Origin: Streptomyces phaeoluteigriseus
GTDB lineage: Bacteria > Actinomycetota > Actinomycetes > Streptomycetales > Streptomycetaceae
Assembly: GCF_001896135.2 (NCBI RefSeq)
Contig: NZ_MPOH02000011.1
Coordinates: 1,001,899-1,045,483, forward strand
Direction of reading: 5' to 3'
Length of the DNA stretch: 43,585 nucleotides
The number at the start of each line of letters is the position of its first letter. Within the stretch, counting starts at the first letter, position 1. The position numbers and the translations under genes were made by a program. Shown here one piece after another: positions 1-12,737 of this stretch. The notes below the pieces were generated by a model, which searched no databases, had not been told where the DNA came from, and saw only the letters and a program-made list of their open reading frames with translations.

Positions 1-903
1 CCTGGGTCCGTACCGCGCCCATGCTTGCGGCGATGACCAGGGCGATCGCCGCGCCTCCATGGTGGACAGGGTCTGGTCGAGGATGAGGAAGCCGGCCGCC
101 GCCGCGAGGGCCGGTTCGAGGCTCATCATGATCGCGAAGGTGGAGGCGGGCAGGCGGCGCAGGGCGAGGAGTTCGAGGGTGTAGGGCAGGACGGAGGACA
201 GGATCGCCACCGCCGCGCCCAGACCGAGCGTCACCGGGTCGAGGAGCTTCGTGCCCGACTCGACGACGCCCAGCGGCAGGAACAGCACCGCGCCCACCGC
301 CATCGCCAGCGCGAGCCCGTCCGCCTGCGGGAAGCGGCGGCCGGTGCGGCCACTGAAGACGATGTACGCCGCCCACATCGCGCCCGCCGTCAGCGCGAAC
401 GCCGCGCCCAGTGGGTCCAGGTCACCGACCCCGCCACCGAGCAGGAACACGCCGGCGAGCGCGAGCCCGGCCCACACGAGGTTCAGGGCACGCCGCGAGA
501 CCAGGACGGAGAGGGCGAGCGGGCCGAGGACCTCCAGGGTGACCGCGGTCCCCAGGGGGATGCGGTCGACGGCCTGGTAGAAGAGGCCGTTCATCGCGGC
601 CATGGTGATGCCGAAGACGACAACCGTGCCCCAGTCGGCGCGGGAGTACCCGCGCAGCCTGGGCCGGCAGACGACGAGCAGGACGACGGCCGCGACCAGC
701 AGCCGCAGCGCCACGACGCCCAGCGCGCCGGCCCGCGGCATCAGGGTCACCGCGAGCGCGCCGCCGAACTGGACGGACACACCTCCCGCGAGCACCAGCC
801 CGACGGGCCCGAGTGCGCCCCACCGGCCGGGGGCGGGGGCAGGGGCCGTACCGGCCGAGGTGGCGGGCTGCCGGGTCGGCGCGGCGGTTTCGGGGGTGCT
901 CAC
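1..903 (-). pseudogene. EamA/DMT-family exporter, cut by the window edge, apparent frameshift near its end
   Basis: This is an inner-membrane drug/metabolite exporter of the RhtA-like EamA family, which typically exports amino acids or small metabolites. From a GTG at 903 the frame reads a hydrophobic protein with family-like stretches such as GRTGRRFPQADG and ASTFAIMMSLEPALAA, the latter just before the penultimate helix. The frame breaks around positions 45-57. Read straight through, the last codons lose all hydrophobicity, whereas shifting by one base gives AIALVIAASMGAVRT, a typical EamA last helix. One missing base (probably a C in a GCCGCG context) explains this. The stop lies left of the window. 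Upstream, at 971-988, is a small dyad. The family call is firm, the substrate is unknown, and the frameshift may be a sequencing error. Confidence 0.8.
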
Positions 904-970
904 GGGCGGTCCAGGGGTTCGGTGGGCTCGGTGCCAGGCATGCGTGGCGTGCATCACGATGTACTGTGAA

Positions 971-988
971 GTCCAGGGTAATGGACTA
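971..988. promoter_or_regulatory. Small dyad upstream of the EamA exporter
   Basis: AGTCCA and TGGACT form perfect 6-bp arms around a 6-base spacer, in a stretch with more A/T than its surroundings, 68 bases upstream of the exporter start. It could be an operator. No regulator gene is visible beside it, so this is only a position to note. Confidence 0.3.
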
Positions 989-1060
989 GGTCAGGAGTGT
1001 GAAGCGAATTCGCCACTGTCCGGCGGAGCCAGGTGCAAGGGCCCCGCCCGTCGGCCTCGG

Positions 1061-1209
1061 CGGCGTGCCAGGGACAGATCCCGTCAGCCCCAGCGGCGTG
1101 CCAGGGACAGATCCCGTCAGCCCCAGCGGCGTGCCAGGTAGAGATCCCGTCAGACACCGTCAGATCCCGTCAGACACCGTCGGCCTCAGCGGCGTGCCAG
1201 GTACAGGTC
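1061..1209. repeat. Tandem repeat array made from the 3' end of the Fem-family gene
   Basis: Two identical 33-base units occupy 1061-1093 and 1094-1126. A diverged third unit starts at 1127 and contains an inner duplication of GTCAGACACC (within about 1149-1182). The last unit starts at 1190 and is the true 3' end of the neighbouring gene, whose stop is at 1186-1188. Every unit begins CGGCGTGCCAGG, which on the minus strand encodes the final residues LARR of that gene. The array therefore looks like repeated duplication of the gene's last codons plus about 20 bases downstream. The rest of 904-1060 holds only the exporter's upstream region. Confidence 0.9.
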
Positions 1210-2310
1210 GAGCGCCCGATGGAGCACCCGGTTCAGCGGGAAGTCCCACTCGCCGAGGTACTCCGCCGCCTCGCCGCCCGTGCCGACCTTGAAGCGGAGG
1301 AGGCCGAGGAGGTGGTCACCGTCCTCCAGGGTGTCAGTGATGCCGCGCAGGTCGTAGACGGCGGCGCCGAGTCCGTGGGCGTCGGACATCATGCGCCACT
1401 GCATGGCGTTGTTGGGCTGGACCTCGCGTCGGCGGCTGGTGGAGGCGCCGTAGGAGTACCAGACGTGTTCGCCGACGGTGAGCATGGTGGCCGCGGCCAG
1501 GACCTCGCCGTCGTGGTGGGCGAGGTAGAGCCGCATCCGGTCGGGGTGTTCGGCGTTGAGCGCGGTCCACATGCGCCGGAAGTAGGCCAGGGGCCGGGGG
1601 ATGAAACGGTCCCGTTCGGCGGTCTCGACGTAGAGGCCGTAGAAGGCCGCCAGGTCCGTCTGGTCGCCGCGGACGACCTTGACGCCCGCCTTCTCCGCCT
1701 TCTTGATGTTGCGCCGCCACTGCTGGTTGAGGCCGCCCTGGATCTCCTCCAGCGACCGCCCGGCGTACGGGACCTGGAAGACGTACCGCGGCTGTCCGGC
1801 CGCGAAGCCGTCCTCGCCGCCCGGCTCGGCCTGCCGCCAGCCGGCGCCGCGCAGCCGTTCGGCGAGGTCGAGGGCGCGCGGTTCGGTGGAGGTGGGTGCG
1901 GTGTCCCGCAGCCGCCGGGCGCCCGGATCGGCGATCGCGGCCTTCACGGCGTCGGCACTCCAGCGGCGTACGACGACGGGCGGGCCCATCTTCACGGAGA
2001 ACGCGCCCCGCGCCCTGAGGTGGGCGAGCATCGGCTTCAGCCAGCGCTCGACGAGGTCCGCCGCGAACCAGTCGACGACCGGCCCCTCGGGCAGATACGC
2101 CAGGTACCGCTTCAGCCTCGGCAGCGGCCGCAGCAGCACCAGTCCCGCCCCCACGAGCGCCCCCCGCTCGTCGAACCAGCCGAGGCTCTCCGCCCGCCAG
2201 TCCGGCTTCACGTCCCCCCACGCGGGGATCTGCATGTGGCTGACGGAGGGACGCGCCGCGACGAACGCCAGGTGCGCGTCACGGGTGATCGTCTGGACAC
2301 GCAGGCTCAT
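1186..2310 (-). CDS. FemX/FemAB-family peptidoglycan bridge-forming aminoacyltransferase
   Basis: Members of this cytoplasmic GNAT-fold family add an amino acid (glycine in Streptomyces) from charged tRNA onto lipid II or the growing interpeptide bridge. The 374-residue protein reads as one Fem domain pair, with the family-like stretch LNQQWRRNIKKAEKAGV near residue 200 and a C-terminal half containing YGASTSRRREVQPNNAMQW. The start at 2310 (MSLRVQ) is preceded by GAAGGAG at good distance; a longer reading from 2361 lacks this support. No coiled-coil tRNA-binding arm is evident, which fits FemX-like rather than FemA proteins. Immediately downstream is a tandem array built from this gene's own 3' end. 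S. coelicolor has a characterised femX elsewhere, so this may be a paralogue; I therefore give no symbol. Confidence 0.88.
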   Translation of the reverse strand: MSLRVQTITRDAHLAFVAARPSVSHMQIPAWGDVKPDWRAESLGWFDERGALVGAGLVLLRPLPRLKRYLAYLPEGPVVDWFAADLVERWLKPMLAHLRARGAFSVKMGPPVVVRRWSADAVKAAIADPGARRLRDTAPTSTEPRALDLAERLRGAGWRQAEPGGEDGFAAGQPRYVFQVPYAGRSLEEIQGGLNQQWRRNIKKAEKAGVKVVRGDQTDLAAFYGLYVETAERDRFIPRPLAYFRRMWTALNAEHPDRMRLYLAHHDGEVLAAATMLTVGEHVWYSYGASTSRRREVQPNNAMQWRMMSDAHGLGAAVYDLRGITDTLEDGDHLLGLLRFKVGTGGEAAEYLGEWDFPLNRVLHRALDLYLARR

Positions 2311-2427
2311 GCGCGGGGCTCCTTCGGATGACGGTCCGGCCAGCGTAGGAGTCGGCCGCACCCGTCCCGAGGACCGAACGCCCGGCGCGCCCGCGTGTCC
2401 GCCACGCGCGCGTGCCGGGTCGGCGTC

Positions 2428-6589
<4,162 letters not shown>

Positions 6590-6608
6590 CAGCTCCCGCA
6601 CGACAGCG

Positions 6609-6643
6609 AAGGGCGCCCGGTGTAAGCCACACTGGGCGCCCTT
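6609..6643. terminator. Bidirectional hairpin terminator between serC and the methyltransferase gene
   Basis: Arms AAGGGCGCCCGGTGT (6609-6623) and ACACTGGGCGCCCTT (6629-6643) pair over 15 bp with one G-U/A-C type mismatch and a 5-base loop. It stands between two convergent genes and has A/T ends on both sides, so it can serve both. Confidence 0.85.
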
Positions 6644-6666
6644 AGCCGTACAGGGGCGACGAAGAC

Positions 6667-7325
6667 TCAACGTGCCGTGACGGCCCGGACGATCAGGGTG
6701 CCGATGTGGCCGGGCGCCGGAGCGTCGAGCACCTGTGCATCGGCCGAAGCGAACCCGGCCCGCGTCAGCAGGCGCTCCCAAACGGCTGGGCGGTAGCTGT
6801 AGCGGTAGGTGAACATAGACCTGCCGGCGAAGCCGCCCTTGTACATGCCTTGCGGACCGTACGCGCCGGGGATGGCCGGAGGCTGCGAAAAAACGAACAC
6901 CCCGCCCGGGTTGAGCCGCGCCCGCACGAGCGGAAAGAGGCGGCCCGGGTCGGTGAACCATGCGGCACCGAAGATCGAGCAGACGGCGTCGTACGTCTCG
7001 CCGGAGGCGGCCAGCCACTCCAGGACCTCGCCACAAGCGAAGACGGCGCCGGTGCCGGCCCACCGCTCGGTGCTCTTCCTCACCATGACCGGGGAAAGGT
7101 CGACGCCGTGTGCGGTGATGCCGCGCAGGGCAAGGTGGGCGAGGGCGCGGCCAGTTCCGCAACCGATCTCCAGCACGCTGCGCGGGGCACCGAGCAGTTC
7201 CGGACCAGGGCCGTGCCCGGCGTACTGCGTCCACCGGAACACCGGCTCGGCGTCGTCCTTGAAGCGGACTCGGCGTAGGCATCCCATAGTTCGGTCTCAG
7301 CGGGGATGTCGTGTGGAACGGGCAC
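6667..7325 (-). pseudogene. Class I SAM-dependent methyltransferase, apparent single-base frameshift near the 5' end
   Basis: The main part is a Rossmann-fold methyltransferase with motif I VLEIGCGTGRA, GVDLSPVM (motif II region), FACGEVLEWL, and an acidic/aromatic middle typical of ubiquinone/menaquinone-like small-molecule methyltransferases. The intact frame begins only at 7287 with a poor N-terminus (MGCLRRVR). A better N-terminus, PAETELWDAYAE, is encoded in another frame from GTG 7325, which has an AAGGGA ribosome binding site. The two frames join if one base is restored within about 7261-7270. The span is then 660 bases, an exact 219-residue protein. It is convergent with serC. The substrate is unknown. 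Either a sequencing error or a recent mutation could be the cause. Confidence 0.75.
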
Positions 7326-7403
7326 AGAACGTGTTCCCTTCGCGGTGAAGGGCGGCCACCCTGCCCTCGGAGGGAGTGCAGGCAGGGATCGACGCCAGGC
7401 GGT

Positions 7404-7568
7404 TCAATGGCTGTCGGGGACCTTGTTGTCGCAAGGCGAGCAGTTCGTGCCGTCGATGGCCCACAGCTCCTCGTCGATGGTGAAGCCGATGGACTTCAGG
7501 AAGTCCGCGGTGCGCAGGCACAGGCCGTCGCGGCGACGCTCGATGAATGCCTGCGGGTGTGGAACACG
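7404..7568 (-). pseudogene. C-terminal remnant of an unrecognised protein
   Basis: In one minus-strand frame this stretch reads like coding sequence with strong G/C third positions and ends FLKSIGFTIDEELWAIDG then TNCSPCDNKVPDSH and a stop at 7404. No start codon or ribosome binding site precedes it, and the codon pattern decays upstream of about 7568. I do not recognise the family. It may be the tail of a small protein whose 5' part is frameshifted or lost. The remainder of 7326-7694 shows no convincing gene. Confidence 0.35.
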
Positions 7569-7694
7569 CTGAGAGCATCGGACTCGCGCTGGTCGCGGCG
7601 CCGGCCGATGCCTGGGGGTGCCGGCAGGAGCCGTACACGAAATGTGTGTGGGCCCGGTTCCTGCCGGTGGAGGCAGACGCACCGGAGAGGTCCC

Positions 7695-8000
7695 ATGCTC
7701 CGGCTGCTTCATGAGGCCGTCGTCCGCCTGCTCACCCGACCCCACTGCGAACCGCCGATGGCCGGCCTCGCGCAGGAGGTCCGCGCACCCGACCCCTACG
7801 TCTGGCGGCTCCCGAGCCCCCACGACGCCCGCTGGCGCCGCTGGTCCAGGCGCTCCCGCGCCACCGGCCGCTACCTGCCCTTCCCCCACGACGAAGCCTG
7901 CTGGCAGGCCCCGCCCCCACCCGCGCCGCCGTCCTGGCAGACCGGCGACGAGGTGGTGCGGACGTACGTCCGCAACTGCGCCCGCCAGATGGGGCGTTGA
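7695..8000 (+). CDS. Small Arg/Trp/Pro-rich hypothetical protein
   Basis: This 101-residue protein starts at ATG 7695 behind a good ribosome binding site (GGAGAGG at 7684-7690). It contains LLHEAVVRLLTRPHCEPP, a tryptophan- and arginine-rich middle (YVWRLPSPHDARWRRWSRRSR), and ends VVRTYVRNCARQMGR. There is no membrane segment or signal peptide. Codon use matches the neighbouring genes, which supports it being real. I do not recognise a family. A 14-bp perfect palindrome (8001-8014) follows directly after the stop and may act in termination. Confidence 0.6.
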   Translation: MLRLLHEAVVRLLTRPHCEPPMAGLAQEVRAPDPYVWRLPSPHDARWRRWSRRSRATGRYLPFPHDEACWQAPPPPAPPSWQTGDEVVRTYVRNCARQMGR

Positions 8001-8014
8001 TCCCGCCGGCGGGA
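8001..8014. terminator. Palindrome directly after the small ORF
   Basis: TCCCGCCGGCGGGA is a perfect 14-bp palindrome beginning on the base after the stop codon. It would fold into a short GC hairpin. Termination is inferred from position only. Confidence 0.35.
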
Positions 8015-8101
8015 CGCACGCCGGTCCGGTCGAGCGGGCGGGCGGGCAGTCCGGAGCGTCAGGGAAAGGCGTCCACCGTGCTGCTCGGGGACCGCGTGAC
8101 G

Positions 8102-8935
8102 TCACCCACTGAGCTTCTGGAACCTCCGAACCGCCAGCGGCAGGAAGATCGCCGTCAGCACCACCGGCCACACCCCGGCCATCAGCAGCGCGTGCTGCTC
8201 GACCCATGAGTCACCGCCGCCGACCGAGGTACCGAACAGCTCACGGGTGGCCGCGGCCGTGGAGGAGACCGGGTTCCACGCGGCCACGTGGCCCAGCCAG
8301 TCGGGCATGAGTCCGGGCGCGACGAAGATGCTGGAGATCATCGTGAGAGGGAAGGCCACCGCGAACAAGCCGCCGGCCGCTTCCGGGTTGGGCACGATCA
8401 GGCCGAGCCAGACGCCGATCCAGATCAGCGCGAACCGCAGCCACAGCAGCAGACCGAAGGCGGCCAGGAAGCCCCAACCCCCGTCCGGACGCCACCCCAT
8501 GGCGAACGCGGTGAGCATCATGATCGCCAGCTCCGCGCAGGCCACGATCAGATCGGTCACCCCGCGCCCGGCGACCACCGCGGAGGAGGCCATCGGCATG
8601 GAGCGGAACCGGTCGATGACGCCCTTGGTGGAGTCGTAGACGACGATCGTCGCCGTGTTGATGAAGCCGAACGCCATCGTCATCACGAACATGCCCGGCA
8701 TCAGGAAGTCCCGGTAGTCCCCGTCTCCGGGCACCCGCATGGCGCTGCCGAAGACATAGCCGTAGAGCAGGACGGAGAGGATGGGGAAGCCCAACTGCCA
8801 GGCGATCATCACGGGTTGGCGCTGGTAGGCGGTCAGGCCGCGGCGGACGATGTTCCAGCAGTCGGCGAGCAGCCAGTAGACGCGGCCGTGCGTACGGCCG
8901 CGGGTGTCCGCCACGCCCGGATCGACAGCGCTCAT
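8102..8935 (-). CDS. ABC-2 type exporter permease, DrrB-like
   Basis: This is the membrane half of a two-gene exporter, with its ATPase encoded just upstream. The 277-residue protein has a short hydrophilic N-terminus and about six membrane segments, typical for ABC2_membrane proteins of daunorubicin-resistance type. Landmarks are [20 protein letters not shown] near the first helix, [20 protein letters not shown] in the middle, and [17 protein letters not shown] before the last helix. Its ATG overlaps the ATPase stop by four bases (ATGA, 8932-8935), implying translational coupling. A TetR-type gene lies divergently, which suggests drug-responsive control. The substrate is unknown. The stop lies in the palindrome GTGACGTCAC (8095-8104). 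Confidence 0.9.
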   Translation of the reverse strand: MSAVDPGVADTRGRTHGRVYWLLADCWNIVRRGLTAYQRQPVMIAWQLGFPILSVLLYGYVFGSAMRVPGDGDYRDFLMPGMFVMTMAFGFINTATIVVYDSTKGVIDRFRSMPMASSAVVAGRGVTDLIVACAELAIMMLTAFAMGWRPDGGWGFLAAFGLLLWLRFALIWIGVWLGLIVPNPEAAGGLFAVAFPLTMISSIFVAPGLMPDWLGHVAAWNPVSSTAAATRELFGTSVGGGDSWVEQHALLMAGVWPVVLTAIFLPLAVRRFQKLSG

Positions 8936-9933
8936 ACGGCGGCCTCCCTCTTCCGGGACAGCTCCGCGGGGTCCGTACGGTCCGCGCCATCCGTGCGGTG
9001 TCCGGTCAGGCGCAGGAACACGTCGTCGAGACTCGGCCTGCGCAGTCCGATGTCCTCGACCCGGACCCCGTCGTCCTGCAGGGTGCGGGCCACCTCGGTG
9101 AGAGCCGCCACCCGGTCGGTCACGGGCGCATGCACCCGCAACTCGGTCTCCTGGACCTCGGGTTCGCCGTCGGCGACACGGGCGACGACCTGCACCGCAC
9201 GCGGGACGTCGGACCGCTCGGCGACCACGACCTCGATCCGGTCGCCCCCGACCCGGCTCTTCAGACCGTCCGGGGTGTCGTCGGCGATGGCCCGTCCCTG
9301 GTCGATGACGGTGACGCGGGCCGCCAGCCGGTCGGCCTCCTCCAGATACTGCGTGGTCAGCAGCACGGTCGTGCCGCCCGCGACCAGCGTCCGCACGGCC
9401 TCCCACACCTCGCCCCGGCCGCGCGGGTCCAGGCCCGTCGTCGGCTCGTCGAGATAGAGGACGGCCGGGGCGAGGATCATCGAGGCGGCGAGGTCGAGCC
9501 GGCGCCGCATGCCGCCGCTGTACTTGCCGACGCCCTTGTCGGCGGCTTCGGTCAGATCGAAGCGCTCCAGCAGTTCGGCGGCCCGCAGCCGCGCCCGCTT
9601 CCCGCCGAGATGGAAGAGCCTGCCGAACATCTCCAGGTTCTGCCTACCGGTGAGCACCTCGTCCACGGCCGCGTACTGCCCGGTGAGCCCGATCCGCGCG
9701 CGTACCTCGCGCGGCTGCCGGGCCACGTCCAGCCCGGCCACGGTCGCCCGGCCGCCGTCCAGCCGGAGCAGCGTGGCCAGGATGCGTACGGCGGTGGTCT
9801 TGCCGGCGCCGTTCGGCCCGAGCAGGCCGTGCACGGTGCCCTCCCGGACGGCCAGGTCGAAGCCGTCGAGTGCGAGTTTGTCGCCGTACCGCTTCCGGAG
9901 TCCCTCGGCGCGCACGGCGTATCCGTCCGTCAT
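8932..9933 (-). CDS. ABC exporter ATP-binding protein, DrrA-like
   Basis: This is the ATPase of a daunorubicin-resistance type exporter, working with the permease encoded four bases overlapping downstream. The 333-residue protein has Walker [10 protein letters not shown] at about 39-47, a Q-loop in [14 protein letters not shown], the signature [12 protein letters not shown], Walker [13 protein letters not shown], and the H-loop position replaced by Q in [12 protein letters not shown], which is usual in DrrA proteins. The C-terminal extension with [15 protein letters not shown] is also characteristic. The start at 9933 (MTDGYAV) follows GGGGAG; a longer reading from 9960 would run into the operator. 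Regulation is probably by the divergent TetR protein at the shared dyad 9944-9997. Drug export is inferred from family and context. Confidence 0.93.
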   Translation of the reverse strand: MTDGYAVRAEGLRKRYGDKLALDGFDLAVREGTVHGLLGPNGAGKTTAVRILATLLRLDGGRATVAGLDVARQPREVRARIGLTGQYAAVDEVLTGRQNLEMFGRLFHLGGKRARLRAAELLERFDLTEAADKGVGKYSGGMRRRLDLAASMILAPAVLYLDEPTTGLDPRGRGEVWEAVRTLVAGGTTVLLTTQYLEEADRLAARVTVIDQGRAIADDTPDGLKSRVGGDRIEVVVAERSDVPRAVQVVARVADGEPEVQETELRVHAPVTDRVAALTEVARTLQDDGVRVEDIGLRRPSLDDVFLRLTGHRTDGADRTDPAELSRKREAAV

Positions 9934-9943
9934 GTCTCCCCTT

Positions 9944-9997
9944 CCGATAACTGAGTACACCGTACCCGATTGCGCGTACGCCGTACCCAGTTATCGG
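9944..9997. promoter_or_regulatory. Divergent operator between the ABC exporter and tetR-type genes
   Basis: CCGATAACTGAGTAC (9944-9958) and GTACCCAGTTATCGG (9983-9997) are inverted with 14 of 15 matches and a 24-base spacer. Inside lie two direct copies of GTAC-C-CCGTACCC-like sequence (GTACACCGTACC and GTACGCCGTACC). The dyad covers the space where both promoters must lie, so a TetR dimer pair could repress both genes. Confidence 0.7.
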
Positions 9998-10017
9998 GAC
10001 GGAACTAAGCTGCACGC

Positions 10018-10775
10018 ATGACGAGCGGCACGGAGACCAGCGGCAGCGGCGACATCGGACGCACCCTCGACCTGCTGTGGGACACCGGCAAACGGCCGAG
10101 CCGGGGTCCCGGCCGGGGCTGACGCTGGAGCGGATCGTGGAGACCGCCGTCGGGATCGCCGACCGGGAGGGACTCGACGCACTGTCGATGCGCCGGATCG
10201 CCACGGAGTTGGGGGCGGGCGCGATGTCCCTCTACCGCTACGTCCCCGGCAAGGCCGAACTGCTCGACCTCATGCTGGACCGCGTCCAGCGCCCCAGCCC
10301 CGAGCCGCTCGGCGACGACGGCTGGCGCTCCGCCCTGGAGGCGACGGCGCACGGGACCCTCGCCCTCTACCGCCGCCACACCTGGCTGCTGGAGGTCAAC
10401 CAGTCCCGCCCGGTCCTCGGCCCGAGCGCCCTGGACGGCATGGAGAAGGTGCTCGCCCGCATCAGGCCCATGGGCCTGTCCGACCCGGAACTGCTCTCGG
10501 TGATCATGATGATCGACGGTTACGTCGTCGGGGCCGCGCGCACGCAGGTCTACCAGGAGGAGGCGGAGCGCCGGTCGGGCCTGACGGACGCCCAGTTCTG
10601 GGCGGCACAGGCGCCGGTCCTGGAGAAGGCCATGACCAGTGGCAACTACCCCGTCATGGCCTCCCTGTCCGAGGACACCTTCAGTCCCGCCTTCGACCAC
10701 TTCGGTTTCGGGCTGGAGCGCATCCTGGACGGACTGGAGGTCCTGGTCGAACGGCGTCAGGGCAAGGCCGGCTGA
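10018..10775 (+). pseudogene. TetR-family regulator, apparent single-base frameshift after 30 codons
   Basis: The protein is a TetR repressor with the C-terminal TetR_C domain often seen beside DrrAB exporters. The N-terminus from ATG 10018 (MTSGTETSGSGDIGR) reads TLDLLWDTGKRPSRGP and then meets a TGA at 10120. The next frame supplies PGLTLERIVETAVGIADREG and the helix-turn-helix RRIATELGAGAMSLYRYVPGKAEL, followed by an intact ligand domain to 10775. Restoring one base in the CCC run at 10108-10110 makes the whole span 759 bases (252 residues). If real, the mutation leaves the exporter without its repressor; a base-calling error is at least as likely. Its stop codon lies within an imperfect 23-base tandem duplication (10765-10810). 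Confidence 0.85.
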
Positions 10776-10810
10776 GGCAGGCCCAGCAGGCCGGCCGGAG
10801 CAGGCTCAGC
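10765..10810. repeat. Imperfect 23-base tandem duplication over two convergent stop codons
   Basis: Unit 1 (10765-10787) and unit 2 (10788-10810) match at 19 of 23 positions. Unit 1 carries the TGA of the TetR-type gene; unit 2 carries the stop of the convergent secreted-protein gene (10806-10808). Confidence 0.7.
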
Positions 10811-11780
10811 GCCTCCGGCGCAGCCGGCCGAGGCCGAACAGGCCCAGACAGACGACCACCACCGCGACCGCGCCCACCTTCACACTGCCGCTCGCCCCCG
10901 CGTCCCCGCCCTCGTCGGAGCCCGCCGAACTCCCCCCGCCGGACGGTGACCCGGCCGCCCCGTCGCCCGGCGCGTCCTCCGCCTGCACATCGCTCCCGGC
11001 GCCCTCGGTGCCGTACATCAGCTTCGAGCCGTCGGCGGAGAAGGTGACGGACTCGCCCTGGCGCTGCAACGGCACGTCGAGGCGGCCCAGCCGCTCGGGG
11101 ACGCCGCCGTTCCAGTCGTAGTCGATGCCGCCGAAGTAGCCGCGTACGGCGAGGCGTTCGCCGTCCGGGGAGAGGGCGGCGTCGGTGGCCCACAGCTCGA
11201 TGGGGGCGACGGGCCGGAAGACGTTCTTCCCGGAGGCGGACAGCTTGGCCGGAGCCTCGTACAGGTGGCCGCCGTCCTCCTTCTTGTCGATGATGTACAC
11301 GCGCCCCGTCCTGGGGTGGACGAACAGCGACTCGGCGTCACGGGCGCCGTCGGAGTACGTGACGACGTACTGCGTGGCGCGCACGGTCGCGTTCGCCAGC
11401 TTCTTCGGCTCGGGCAACTCGTAGATCCACACGTACGGCCAGGTGCCGCCGAGGTTGTCGCCGATGTCACCGACGTAGATCCGGTTGCCGGGGCCGATGG
11501 AGATCGCCTCGACGTCGCGCGGGGTGCCGATGCCGGTGAGGGTGAGGCGGGCGACCGTCTTTCCGGTGGAGCCGTCGACGGCGTAGAGGTAGGGGCCGTC
11601 GTCGCTGTCGTTGTGCGTCCAGTAGATGCCGGGGTGCTGGCGGGAGGCGGCCAGACCGCTGGACTCGGTGATCCTCGGGTCCTCGATGGTGAAGCTCCGG
11701 CCGCCGTCGGCGGCGGAGGCGGGCGCGGCGAGCGCACCCACGAGCAGGGCCCCGGCAAGGAGGGCGAACGGTCGGCGCAT
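10806..11780 (-). CDS. Secreted, C-terminally anchored beta-propeller-like protein
   Basis: This 324-residue exported protein has a Sec signal peptide (MRRPFALLAGALLVGALAAP, cleavage expected after ASA near residue 23). A propeller-like domain follows, with blades such as YLYAVDGSTGKTVARL, NRIYVGDIGDNLGG, GRVYIIDKKEDGGHLYEA and DAALSPDGERLAVRGY. Next come a low-complexity Gly/Ser/Asp linker (about 250-295), a single membrane helix (VGAVAVVVVCLGLFGLG) and a basic RRRR tail. The layout is a surface protein held by its C-terminus, facing outwards. Asp-rich loops such as THNDSDDGPY may bind calcium. The function is unknown; cell-wall or ligand binding is a guess. It is convergent with the TetR-type gene and divergent from the SGNH hydrolase. 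Confidence 0.82.
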   Translation of the reverse strand: MRRPFALLAGALLVGALAAPASAADGGRSFTIEDPRITESSGLAASRQHPGIYWTHNDSDDGPYLYAVDGSTGKTVARLTLTGIGTPRDVEAISIGPGNRIYVGDIGDNLGGTWPYVWIYELPEPKKLANATVRATQYVVTYSDGARDAESLFVHPRTGRVYIIDKKEDGGHLYEAPAKLSASGKNVFRPVAPIELWATDAALSPDGERLAVRGYFGGIDYDWNGGVPERLGRLDVPLQRQGESVTFSADGSKLMYGTEGAGSDVQAEDAPGDGAAGSPSGGGSSAGSDEGGDAGASGSVKVGAVAVVVVCLGLFGLGRLRRRR

Positions 11781-11856
11781 GCCCCAAGACTGCCATCCCG
11801 CACACCTGTTCCGGGCTCGTGGCCCGGCTCACACCCCACGCGCCACTCCCATCCCT

Positions 11857-11862
11857 CATGAT
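11857..11862 (+). promoter_or_regulatory. Possible -10 box of the SGNH hydrolase gene
   Basis: CATGAT lies six bases before ATG 11869 with no ribosome binding site. This is the same arrangement as at several other genes in the window, so the mRNA may be leaderless. Confidence 0.4.
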
Positions 11863-11868
11863 GAGCGG

Positions 11869-12543
11869 ATGCTCAGGATCATGCCCGTCGGCGACTCGAT
11901 GACGATCGGCAGCTCGGGCGAGTTCACCTGGCGTCACCGCATGTGGCGGCACCTGTGCGCGACGTACGGCGGCCCGGTCACACTCGTCGGCCCCCGCGAG
12001 ACGCTGTACGACAAGGCCGCGGACGCCCCCACCTCGAACGCGTACGCCGACCCCGACTTCCCCCGGCACCACCTGGCAGGCTGGGGCGAGGGCTGGCTGC
12101 ACATGGCGCCGCTCGTCGGCGACGCGGTCCGCGAGTGCCGGGCGGACATCCTGCTGGTCTCGCTCGGCCTGATCGACCTCGGCTTCTACACCGACGCCGA
12201 ACAGACCGCGGGGAACGTACGCGCCTTCGTGGAACAGGCACGGGCGGCGAACCCCCGGATCGGCATGGTCCTCCTGCCGGTGATCCCCAACATCCGCGCC
12301 GCGACCGACGAGCCCTTCGGCGCCCAGGTCGTCCGCTTCAACGAACTCCTGGCGAAGACGGCCGCCGACCTCGACGCGCCGCCCTCCCCCCTCCTCCTCG
12401 CCTCGATCCCGGAAGCCTGGGACATCGACGGCGACACCTACGACGGCACCCACCCGAACGCCAACGGCGAACACCGACTGGCCCGCGCCTTCGCGGAGGC
12501 GCTGCACCAGGGGTGGGGGCTGGGCGGGGCGTACGAGGGCTGA
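11869..12543 (+). CDS. SGNH/GDSL-family hydrolase
   Basis: This is a 224-residue single-domain esterase-like protein. Block I is IMPVGDSMTIGSSGEFTWR with the catalytic serine in GDSM near residue 10. Block V, DGTHPNANG, near residue 198 supplies the Asp and His. The middle stretch ILLVSLGLIDLGFYTD stands where the family usually has GxND; here the Asn is replaced by Leu-Ile-Asp, which is common in cellulose-binding-type SGNH proteins. No signal peptide is seen, so a cytoplasmic location is likely. The start is set at 11869 because homologues begin a few residues before GDS and a -10-like box is six bases upstream. The substrate is unknown; deacylation of a sugar or lipid ester is likely. Confidence 0.85.
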   Translation: MLRIMPVGDSMTIGSSGEFTWRHRMWRHLCATYGGPVTLVGPRETLYDKAADAPTSNAYADPDFPRHHLAGWGEGWLHMAPLVGDAVRECRADILLVSLGLIDLGFYTDAEQTAGNVRAFVEQARAANPRIGMVLLPVIPNIRAATDEPFGAQVVRFNELLAKTAADLDAPPSPLLLASIPEAWDIDGDTYDGTHPNANGEHRLARAFAEALHQGWGLGGAYEG

Positions 12544-12737
12544 GACCCTGCGTCCCGCGTGCGCCTTCCGGCGTCCGCGCACCGCCCCGTGCCCTGGTCA
12601 CCACGAGAGTCGACCTCGGCGGTGCCGTCGACCTGACGGGAACCGTCGTCGACCTCGTCCCCGCCACCGACACGTTCCCCCGTGACCGACCGCCCGCCCT
12701 TGCATCGAGCGCACTCGAAGCCGTTGGCTTGTGCTCC

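Noticed and set aside
954..1157. Minus-strand frame with repeated GADGICPWHAA peptides
   Set aside because: It merely translates the tandem array derived from the Fem-family gene end; no ribosome binding site or codon pattern supports it.
1061..1209. CRISPR-like array
   Set aside because: Units are directly tandem without spacers, originate from a gene end, and no cas genes are present.
10100..10122. Programmed ribosomal frameshift in the TetR-type gene
   Set aside because: There is no slippery heptamer or downstream structure, and the same one-base defect occurs in unrelated genes of the window.
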